A stretch of DNA of 64,000 nt. It comes from Choristoneura fumiferana (lineage: Eukaryota > Arthropoda > Insecta > Lepidoptera > Tortricidae). Location: the NCBI RefSeq assembly GCF_025370935.1, contig NC_133478.1:15831331-15895330 (forward strand), read 5' to 3'. The notes beneath the pieces were generated by a model that ran no database searches, was not told the DNA's origin, and saw only the letters and a list, made by a program, of their open reading frames with translations. Positions 11,601 to 23,600 of this stretch are shown here, one piece after another; position 1 is the stretch's first letter, and each line of letters begins with the position of its first letter. The translations under genes were made by a program, and so were the position numbers.

Positions 11601-14600
11601 AGAAAATAAAATGTATCACTTTTACATGAATATGAAATGTACCTATAAATACAATAAACTTGCGCGGACCACACGCTTCCCATACAAAACTGGCCCGCCG
11701 CGGATTAATCTAATTTAGTATGGGAACCGTAGAACCAAAATCTTAATTAACACTTCTAATTAAAACTCTTCTATAAACAATATTGTCTCAGTTAGTACTC
11801 AATGCTGACTGTAATTCCCAACTCTTCAGAAATGTCTGTAGGAGAGGAGAGACTCCATTTTCACGCAAAGCCGCGATGCGATGCTTCGTGTGATCGTCTA
11901 TTCGGTATGACATTTTATTTATTTGTTGAAATGCCTTTGTAATTAATTATCTATACTAATATTATAAATACGAAAGTGTGTGTGTTTGAATGTTTGTCCA
12001 TCTTTCACGTCGAAACGGAGCAACGGATCGACGTGATTTTTGGCATAGAGATAGTTTATTTTATGGACCAGAGAGTGACATAGGCTACTTTTTATCCCAG
12101 AAAAAATGCACAGTTTCCGAGGGAACAGCGCGATAACCGAATTCCACGCGGGTGAAGCCGCGGGCAAAAGCTAGTATAATTACATAAGAGTAGATAATAA
12201 TGGAGTGCCTGACACTCTAGATAATGACAGACTCAACAAATGAGCAACGTAATGAATTTACTTTTAAATGGCATTCTTCTCAGAGTTAAAACTTTTTTGT
12301 TTTCTATTGGAAACTTCTCTTTTTGGTCTCTGTTCTGAATTGCACTGTGCTTGCACTGTTGTGTTTCGGCGTGGAGAGTAAGGCAGCCGGTGAAATTACT
12401 GGCACTTGAGGTATCCCATCTTAGGCCTCTAGGTTGGCAACGCATCTGCAATACCCCTGGTGTTGCAGATGTTTATGGGCGATGGTGATCTCTTACCATC
12501 AGGAGACCCACTTGCTCGTTTTCCATCCAGTTGAATAAATAATAATAATAATTCAAAGATGGTTACCTTAATTTGGAACATTGAATGTTTTTTTTTGTCA
12601 CAATTTGTGGATAGATATTAGATTAAGGTGTCAGTATACATTTCAGAGGAAATGTAGGGGGGTACATAAATATTGCACATTAGAGGCATACATGTTTCTG
12701 TCAGGTTCGGTGGATACCATGTTTGTCACATTCTATGGCTACTTAATTATGAAGATTAACTTGGATACATCTCTTTGTAGTTGACTGTATCTACAGTGAC
12801 CCTAAATGTAGTAACAGGTCGTAGCCACCAAAGTTCAAAGTAAACTTCTAATTAGATCTAATCATCGAGCCATTGTATCACAAATTGGCGCGAAAAATTA
12901 ATCCGATATTGCTTTGACTAATTAGTAGAGTGATTACTTCAGTTGAGTGAAGCTTTTACCTTGATTAAGAACTGCCCTTGGGGACAGTATTAATCCGCAA
13001 AACTTCCTGTCATGGTAACGGAAAATTGTATTGATCTAACTTCAGTGACGTTCGGGCGGGAAGTTTATTTTAAATTGAATTTAGAACGCCTGTCATTGGC
13101 TTGACTGAATGACGCCGTTTGAGTTAATTTGCATGTCAAGTATCAGCTTACGATTGGCAATGTTCACTTAAATTAGAGATATAAAAAAAGTTATTGGAAA
13201 CCATAAATTGCAGAAGGGGAAATATGATATGACACTTGATACGATACGATAATTTATTTTTTAAATCTGCTGGAAGGAAAAAGCAAAAGGAAGACGGGGC
13301 AGAGGAAGACCGAGATCAACCAATTTTGACCAGGTGAAAAAGAAACTGGATGTCGTGTCGTTTACATAGATAGTAACGATAGAGCTATATTTCCCAAAAT
13401 TAAATTGAAATAATATGATATCATGACATTCAAAATGCTCAAAAAAATGTTGTAAATAACTTTTAAAATATCATACCTACAACAAATTGCAAATTTTAAT
13501 GCTATTCTTACTATGGTTTTATGTTATAGATATAACATAACAGATATAGCGTTTAAAACATCTAACAAGTTGTAACAAAAGCAACAAAAGTTATAAAAGT
13601 GTTAGACAATGCACGTGTTTTATAACGTTATATAACATTTATAACAGCCAGGTACCATCAGCCAAATATGTGGTCTACCACCCTAAAGTCGATAATCGTT
13701 TGCATGTCACAAAACAATAATGCCAATAGACGTGTCTGTCAACTTGAAAGTTCGACTTTAGCGACATATTCATTTGATAGGAACTTGCTTAAAAATTGAT
13801 AGACCACTTATTTGGCTGATGGTACACCCAGTCCAGGGCCAGGGCCAGGGTGGTAGGACCTTGTGCAAGGTCTGTTTGGATTGCTACCACCATCTTGCTC
13901 GCTAATCCTGCCGTGAAGCAGCAGTGCTTGCACTGTTGTGTTACGGCGTAGAGAGTAAGACAGACGGTGAAATTACTGGCACTTGAGGTAATCTCTCTGG
14001 TGTCGCAGGTGTCTACGGGCGGTGGTTATCTCTCACCATCAGGAGACACACTTGCTCGTTTGCCATCCAGTCGAATAAAAAACAAAAGTGTGAGCCCCAT
14101 TACGTTATACGGTCTAATCAGTAGATTAAGTGGCTGTTTCACCACTCATTGATTTTATATGACGGATAAATGTGATGCCGTCTCCGTCTATTCGAACAAA
14201 AAAACAGAGACGGCATCACACAGGGGGTAAGTTGTTTACCGTACAAGCGGCCAGTGACAGGTACGTGTTGACGACAGCCCTCTGATATTCCGCGTCGCTC
14301 TGCGTCAGCGCAGAATTGAACGACGGCCAGTAGATCCACAGGAAAATGGAACCTGCAGCCAAAACAAAGTGCCGTGGAGGCCTTAGTGGTTTGATCTATG
14401 GCCTCTCGAGCAGAGGATCGTGTGTTAAAACCCGGGCTCGCACATCAGAGTTTTTCGAAATTCATGTGCGATATTATATTTGAGATTTACCACGAGCTTG
14501 GAAACCTGCAAAAGTCTGCCAAGGAATTCAATGGTTTGTGTGAAGTTTCTAATTAGTTTTCTTATATCTTTTTTTTTAAACAAACAATATATTATCTATT

Positions 14601-17600
14601 TTCTAATCTCTCTACACAACAATACCCCATTCTTTTGGATAGGTCAATTTTTTACCCCTCCCCCCTTCTTTAGCTGTTTGGAAACCTCCCATAAAAACAT
14701 AAAAAAAATTGACGGCCATAGCTTCAGGCCAACAAGACGCTTATATTTTGAAAATTTGAAGACAGTTGTTCCAAAAGCTGCAAAAAAAAACTGTCTGACT
14801 TATGGAAAAGCTTATGTTTATGTGGCAGACAATTCGAAGAACTTACCGATCATAGCGCTGACATCAGAGACGTAGCTGGGGCCGTTTAGCTCATGCTGAT
14901 AAGGATCTGGTTGTCCTTCTACCTTCTTAGGTTTCAGCGCCATACTAACTCCCAGTCCGAAGTACGCTCCGAACGTGTGGATTGCTATGGAACCGCCGAC
15001 ATCAGCTGCCTGTAATGAAGTCATTGCATCAGGCGTGATCACAGATATAGATTAAACTAGATTACGCAAATGCATCTACTTCGCGTGTCCGAACCCCGAC
15101 CAAACGCCCCTTACAAAGACTGACCGCTAACTGACTAATCATGACTAGTGACTGACTCGAGCCCCATGGTGCGGGCGGGCGGCGCATTTGAATTGATTTT
15201 GCGTGGACATCGGGGAATTCGCATCGCTAATTCGCTCTTGAGACGTCACAGTAGATATAAAAAAGTGACACGGTTGGTTTTCATACAGATTGAGGTGTTT
15301 GCGTTATCTAGTGTAATCTATATCTGTGGGCGTGATTATTTACTGTTGCTTTTAGCTTCGTAAGACTGCGTATCCACCAAAGATGAGCGAGGAAGTGTTG
15401 TGAGGAACGTGTTTTTCATGAACCAATAGATACGCTTCATTTATCTATCCCGAACCCGAACCCTTCAAGCTTCGTAGTCAGTTCTACCACTTGGCCATCC
15501 GGTCGTCGTATTGATGAAAATTCCAAGACTGAAAACAACATTGACGTGGTACTTATAGAGGTAAGTAAATGAAGAGAAGTTGTACTAATATGATACTATT
15601 ATAATTGTACTATTATTATTGTAGTTTGAGTGCATATTATGCGGGATAGTGGCTACTTTTTATCCCGATATTCCCACGGGATTTACCAAAATTTTATCTA
15701 AGCACTAAGTTTGAACACATGAAAAACTTATAATTACTAAGATCACTAAATACGGGCATGCGGAAAATTATCTAAAATATCGAAAATACAAACTGAGACA
15801 CATAAAAACCAGAGATAGAGACCAGCGTTGGGAATCGAACCCAGGTCCTCAGCATTCCGTGCTGCGTGCCATACCACTACACTACCACTAGATAGGTGTA
15901 CAGAGACGAATTTCTCCTATGAACACATATCTCAGGCTGCTTTTTTCTACTACGCTACTTAAGTAGCAGCAAAAAAAACAACAAAAGTAACAAATTTGGA
16001 GTTGAAATAGAAAATACAAAAAGTGCAAAAACCAATCATAATTATCTAAAATATTATTTAACCCTCTAAAAGGCCCCATTTATTAGAGCATACTACCACA
16101 GAATCAAAAGCAGCTATGGAATACCTGACAGAGAATATTTTTAAAGCTAGTCGTTTTTTCAATAATTACAATGGAAATTGTGACGTATTATGAAATCAAT
16201 AAGGTTCAATTTCCAACTCAATGTATGTGGTCGCTAAATCGCCTCTGCCTTATTAAGGGTTAAAGAAAGTAAAGGGTAAGTTGCGAAAGATAAACACAAT
16301 ATTTTGTGTACTTTATAAAGTTTCGACAAAATAATTAGGTACAAAAGATCGAAGTTCGTTCAAGTTTGTTTGAATGTTTCACAGCAGTAGGTACCTAACA
16401 AAAATATTTTTGTAGCCTTGTTTTCTTATAATAATATTCATTACAATTTTCTTTGTATTTTCAAAGTGCAGATTAGTTAGGTACCTGTTAAACTTTATCT
16501 TAAAACAGACCATTTACGAGACATGCATCTTTAATAATAATAAAAATCCAAAAGTGTGTTTGTTTGTTTTCACGCCTTAACTACATAAACGATTGCCATG
16601 AAAATTTTCAAACATCATATTAGAAGACCAGAATCAATAATAAAATAGAATAAATTAATCATTCCCTAAAATTGTTACGGAATGGGTCCCTAGTGACGGA
16701 TACCGTAATAGAGGCAGACCGAAGAGGAGATGGAGGGACGACTTAGATGCCTATAATGTGGGAAGACGGGAGCTCGCCTTTGATAGGCAGGAGTGGAGCA
16801 AGAGGGGAGAGGCCTTTGCCCAGCAATGAGAAATAAAAATAGGCTAATAAAAAAAAAACATTCCCTATAACCGCGCAATAAGTTGCCGAGGGCGCGCAAT
16901 ACCTAAGCCAATTCTTCGCAGACGAAGTCGCGTGCAACAGCTACTATTAGTATAATTTGATTGCAATAACGTAGCTAGGTAATAACGGTAATCGTTTACC
17001 ATCAGGCGCTCCGTTTTCTCGTTTGCCTCCTATACCATAAAAAAAACATTGTCAAAAAATTGTCTCGAAGTAGTATTTAGCTAGTTTTACAACTTTTCGA
17101 TTTAGCTTAAAAGTTAATTACTGAGTAGAAGTAATTAGTATTTATGAGACATCTGTGGACGTCAACAGAAATTTAAAAAAAAACCGGCCAAGAGCGTGTC
17201 GGACACGCCCGAAATAGGGTTCCATTACGCCATTACGAAATTACGAAAAAATTAAGTAATATTTTTCTAAGGATTTCGCATTTTGTACGGAATATTCTTA
17301 TTATTTTATACCTTAGGCTGCTATTTACTCGTAAAGTACTAATAATTCTCAAGAAAACTTAACCGTTATAGTTTTATTTGTAAGTTTGATATACTTACTA
17401 CTATCCTGATTTTTTTCAAATTTTTCCACCCACCGGTTTAGATTTTAGAGGGGGGGAGGCGCTCGATTTTAATAAAAATTTGTACTTTAAAGTGGAATAT
17501 TATGCAAACAGATCACTGAATCGAAAAAAAATCGTCTTAGCAACCCCCTATTGGTTTTAAAAGACCTATCCAACGATAACCCACACTACAAGGTTGGATG

Positions 17601-20600
17601 AGAAAAAAAAAACACCTCCACTTTACGTCTATGGGAGGTATTCTAAAAAAAAAGTTTTTGAATTTTTTATTGTTTCATTTTGTCAACATAGTTAATATTT
17701 ATATTCGTGCAAAATTACAGCTTTCTAGCATTGATAGTCCCCGAGAAAAGCCGCGGACGGACAGACAGACGGACAGACAGACAGAGATGGTGAAACTATA
17801 AGGGTTCCGTTTTTGCCATTTTGGCTACGGAGCCCTAAAAAAACAAATGGTACAGTCACCAGCATTAATATCTGACACGTCCTTCCCTGCCCTGGAAATA
17901 GAGTCGTATCAGATATTTATGCACGCTTGTTGTGTCAGATATTGGTGCTTGGTGACTGTACGAGTATATTAGAGGGTGGAGATGAGATGAAATGAATGTA
18001 GACGATGCTGGGTTTGAAATTCTATTAACTCGAATGACTTCATAGAATCTTCATTGTGCCGACACAGATTACCCGGATCCATTGTATCCGCAGGTCCCTG
18101 ACGTATTTAGTTAATAGTAGAGTCCTCTGAACCGTGTGTTTGTCAACAGCTGACAAGCAATTGGCGTAGTAAACGTATATTTGCCTGTGGTATTGGCATG
18201 TGTTTTATGTTTGCAATTGTTTTGGAAATGGAATCATGTTCATCAGTTTACGGTTATCGATGTAACTGCGGTGGTTAGGTTGGGCAATGAATTGTAAATT
18301 AGACGCAGGTTAGATGTTTATTTGTAAACCTTCTGTGGCTAAGAATGATTTGGCTGCGAAACAATTAAGGCTCGTCACAATGCAAAAAATATCGTTTATC
18401 CAACTGAATATTGACACAATTGCTTTTTGACGATCATACAGTCAACTATAATATTTTTCACCTATGATGAGTTCTGTGACGTTTCGAGTTTGACAGTTTT
18501 AGAGATGTACCATTTATCGAGTGAACTATCGATTTTTCTAAGGGTTATCAGTGCCTATTTTTGGAGAAGTTGCATTATATTAAAAAAAAAACAGTTTTCC
18601 GCCCACCGGGCCACCGTTTTCTCAATTTCGCTCGAAATTATCCCTAAAACGAATTACAAACTCTCGACTCTGGGAGTTCGAAAAAATAACAACTAAGGTC
18701 TAAGGTCGCAACACATCATCGCACATCTCTGATTAAAACGCAGCCTTAAAGGGGGGCAATCAGTGGGCGGCACCTTTCTGTAAACGAAGTGACAAGCCAG
18801 ACACGTAAATAGTTGAGGTAATATCAGGTTTACCTTGAAGACATCCGACACGAGGTAAATGTTAGCGCATCCAACAGCGGTCTCCACGACGGCGATGAAG
18901 AGAAGCTGCGCCCCACTGGCCACGCCGAGCAACGCTCCGAACGTTATCAGCACTGTCGCAGCCATTATGTCAGCCTCTATGATAATAAATAAGTTTATGT
19001 TAAAAATTCAATGTTATCTACACCCATATAGTAAATCGTCAATTATGCGTTCAAAAACGATAGGTGACCAGCATTACGACATTGGATTCTATTATGAACA
19101 CGGCCGTGTCGTAATAGTCATTACGATACAGAAATCTGTATCGTAATGAGATTTCATACATCATTACCGCACGGGGGGGGGGGGCGCCGCGACCACGTGC
19201 AGCAGCACGCGCGCGGCGCAGCTCGTGGGGCAGACATACCAACCTAGTTCTCGTTAATGCAGGTTTTCCTGACGAAAGACGTTTTCCCATCGGAAAATGC
19301 AGTTTCGCGTTGACCGAGCCTATCGACGTCTTTTTCGCTCTTATTGCGTGATCGTAAAGTGTATTTTGATCGGCTTAAGCTGATTCTGCGTCGACACGTG
19401 TGGGGAAACCCTATATCATTTATCGTCCAAATTAAATATCCGGATCAAGTTAAGTCTAAGCCATTTGAACATTGATGATCAAATTCAAGCTTAGATGATT
19501 AAAGACGCGTGCACGGAGGGTTCCGTACTAATTCAGTATCCAATTTTAGCAATGCCTCTCACCTAAATAAAATATAAGCAGCGTGGTTATGTATGACATA
19601 GACAGCCAGACATAAAAAAAGATTTCATACTTTTCTTATTGATTGTGCTATAGGAGCACACCAAATTTCAAGTTTCTATGACAACCGGAAATAACCTATA
19701 GTCTTTTCCGTTTTGGCAATTTGTATGGAAACACCTTTTTAATGAATGCATCTTTAAATTGTGTTGACTGAGAAGTTAATGTTTTCACTGTTTCAAGTGT
19801 TCCCAGACCTGATATCTTCACGCGTTCCTGAGCGCTAGACGGACCACATAGTAATAAGGGTTCCCTTTTTTCCTTTTGAGGCACGGAACGCTAAAAACTA
19901 CGAATTTCACATAAATTTACATTGGTGTAGCGTGTGCAGCAATCTACCAAATGTTAATTAAATACTATAAGCCTTTCGGTGATGATAAAAAGTCATTAGA
20001 ACTTACCAATGATGGTTAACTTGGTGATGTAGATGACGCCGTCTGTCATGTGGAAGAAGTTCTGGCAGAGCAACGCCCATTGGATGACCAGAGCGCCCAG
20101 CAGCCAATTGAAGCCTAGAGCGCTGTAGCAGTACTTCTTTAGGAAGGTCATAAGAAACCCGAAGCCGATGAAAATCATGACGTGAGTATCTTCATAGCCT
20201 GTGAACAATAACAAAAACTTCTTGCATTGTTTCTCAAAAAAGAAACACTTGTTTGAAAATGCTTCAGCATGTTATTCATAAGAAAGGATATCAGCGAGCC
20301 TCCTTTTTAAGACTAGGTTACTTAGGTACAGTTGAGTTCATAAACTTGTAAGCAAAATTTTGATCAAAAATATGTGAACACGACTCTATTGTTAATGGCG
20401 TAGAAGGGTATTTAGATATTTTTGATCAAATTTTTGCTCACAAGTTTATGAACTCGACCGTACCTGTAATAAGTGTTGTGCCTACATAGTTGATTATTAA
20501 ATTATAGATAACGATGCTCAGAAACGTTAAAAAGGAAATTCACTTCAAAAGACTGTGGCTCATATTGCGTCAAATAGGTACGGTCAGGTTCAAGCTCGTC

Positions 20601-23600
20601 AAGGTTCAAGTTCATCCTTCAAGCTCAAAGTAGCTAAACACTTATGAGGATTGCCATTTTTAGTACAATGTAACATATCAAACTGCCCTGTTATTACAAG
20701 CTTTTATTTAGTTTCACCTGTTCCGTTATGTCTGTCTGTAATCAAATCATGCAAGTTAAATTTGACCAACTTCCAATAGTCGGATTGATGAATTGAAATT
20801 TGGAACACTTATGTAAATCGCGTGACAATACAATAATCTTGTAGTGACATCCTGGTAGTCCAGCCAGGATCTTCTCCGCAGCACGGAACTCTTCAACGGT
20901 TAATAGCATCGACTTGAAGTTTGGTATGCAAATGTAGTATGGGTGACAATTCAAGTACAGTTAACAAAAAGTACAGTCATCAAAAAAAGCTTGTTTTAAA
21001 TAATATTTTTTTATGGTTAGGTTATTTTAAAGTATTATTTTTCTATACCAAAGAACTGAGTTCAGCTTATTTTGAGCATGACTGTGTTTGATATGGCTAG
21101 AGAGGAAAAGAAATCAACTCAATTTGTAATAATCATAACACAGCAGACAAATGACCGTGCTGCTCACCTAATAGTAAGCAATATCCGCCACAAACGGAGA
21201 CTAAGTTTTTAAAACTTAACAAACAAACAGTTTCATATGGAAAAGGAATCATTTACAAATCTTATTGCAAAACTTAATGTACCGAAAATCCCGGTTTCAT
21301 GCAGGTAAACCAAGCAACTGAGCTTTAAGCGAATCCTGCTCGAATTTGCATTACAATTCATTCCTTGTTCTGCTTAATTAGCACAACAAGAGTCGGTCTG
21401 TGACGAGACGAGCCAGACTGTGGCAACATTTCGTACCACCGACACTCCTGGCACCTAGTTAAATAAAGGGCTATAAATATACGGCATGTTTTTGAATTAC
21501 AAACGGATTTTAGTAATATTACATATTTTTCATCGAGCTCATCTTCTATATTTAAGTTTATCGGGGTTTTCGGAAACGGTTCTACGATTTCAATGAAATT
21601 TGCTACGTGGGGGCTTACGGAGACGAACAAATGATTTAGCATGATCTTATCCCTGGAAAACGTTTTTTTTGAGCTACCTACAATGGTACCCACGCGCAAT
21701 AACATTGGTATAGAACGGTTACCATGCAATAATAATATTATGTTGTTAGTTAGGATAGTCAAAAAGGATTTTTGACACAGCTAGCGTCAAGTTAACAAGC
21801 AAGCAAAAAGTAGTAGCAAGCGTGCGCAAAGCAATCCCAGCTCCAGCAAAAATGCTTTCATACTCGTATATCCAGCGAATGTCCGAATGTTTTCCAATAC
21901 TCGTTGCATTTTTCAACCGATTCACGTGTAATTTTGTGAATATAAATATGATAGGTACAATAATATATCATCATGCGACAATTACACCAATACAATTAAC
22001 TAAACCCCCATATAAACAATGGAATGTATTTTTTTGTCGATTCAGTACATGTTTTTGTTTTCAGAGTTATGAAATGAAAATGAAATGAAATTATTTATTT
22101 CGCAGGAACATACCTACACAGGTGTTACAAATATTTTACCATGCCAGAAGAAAATAATACATAGGTAACATGTCATGTTTGTTCTGGCCCAATTTGTCAT
22201 GCAAAATCTTAACCTAATCGCAAATTAATAATCTAATTTAAAAACAACATTTTATTAAATTAATTACGACGATTATTATAACGGTTGAAAACGTAATAAC
22301 TATATCTTTGTAGCGGTCCGAGGGTCACCAACGGTGCTGGCTGAAAATCAGCGCTGGGGTGTTTATTATTAACGCTTCAGCATTATGCTGAGCCAGTGTC
22401 CGATTCACAACCGCAATGACACATACTTTCCTACGTGTTGTTACTTAATGTGTGTTGTGTGTTTGTTGTCTGTTTTTCTTTCTTACTTTAATTTATTTTA
22501 TTTTAGCTAAAAAACCGCAAGGACTACACTGCTCACAAAGGCACTTTATTGGGAAAAACTTATTTAATTATACAGAATTTCAGACTTCACCGTTCAAGGC
22601 TTTGGCCGATTGTCATCTCGAAAATGACACGAGTTTCCGGTTTCAGATTATTACTGCATTAAATTTGTTCAAGTCTTATTTAATCAGTAAATAACTTCCA
22701 GTCGCACTCTACAACACACGTGCTAAGAAGACGAAGCGAGCAGTAATTAATATTCAAATTTAATCAAAGCGCTGTTATTGTTATACTTGCAGCATACTTA
22801 TTACAGCTTAAAATAGATACAGATAGCTCGATTTACTTTACTTTACCTACTGTGAAGACTAATACAACTCGACTTGAAGCGATATGGTGGTTTCATACGA
22901 ATCGATTCAGAAAAAAATATTATTACGCTTGTAAAAATGAACGAAATGCTGAAGAACTAAAAGAATTTCCTTGCTCACCCGCGACCTTTTACAATAGTTA
23001 AGCTTATGCAAAATATGCGTGTTCATGCAGTTCCTCCACCTCCACACTGTAAGAACACACACAAATCACACAAACACATCTATCACCACCACCACACTAC
23101 ACTGACGCGTTTCGAACTCAACCAGAGCTCATCTTCAGAGTGACACAACCGTACACCATGCTACCAGTTGTTAGACTAACGAACCGCAACCACCGTTTTA
23201 ACTTGTCACTGTAACTCCCCAAGTACCCACATACGTTTTATGAAACAAAACAAAACTACCCACAAATTATTAATACATTTTTTAACCGGTTTTAGCATGG
23301 TTTTGCTCGTAGCATTATTGTAAAATGTTAAATTGTTTTTCTATTTAGTAAATAAATGAAAAAAAAAAAAACGAATACAGCACAAGTGACCAGTTAAAAC
23401 GGTGGTTGTGGTTCGTTGGTCTAACAACTGGTAGCATGGTGTACGGTTGTGTCACTCTGAAGATGAGCTCTGGTTGAGTTCGAAACGCGTCAGTGTAGTG
23501 TGGTGGTGGTGATAGATGGGTTGGTGTGATTTGTGTGTGTTCTTACAGTGTGGAGGTGGAGGAACTGCATGAACACGCATATTTTGCATAAGCTTAGCTA

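Larger units (their letters stand above)
10996..12789. mobile_element. Non-autonomous DNA transposon with about 275-bp inverted repeats
   Basis: The left arm 10996-11273 starts tacagtcaactacaatgaga; the right arm 12554-12789 ends with its complement (ctctttgtagttgactgta). Internal landmarks match in inverted order, such as acattctatggctacttaa against ttaagtagccacagaatgt. The core carries other repeats (11950-12174 and 12344-12545), and no transposase is visible. Its ends resemble other tacagtc-ended elements in the window. Confidence 0.8.

Noticed and set aside
18427..18696. Plus-strand ORF of 89 codons in an Rh50 intron
   Set aside because: No domain, no splice context, no second line of evidence.
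21358..21762. Minus-strand ORF of 134 codons as a possible gene
   Set aside because: Its middle is the standard text of lepidopteran LINE 3' UTRs (aaatttcattgaaatcgta, gaaccgtttccgaaa), there is no domain, and no splice or promoter context.
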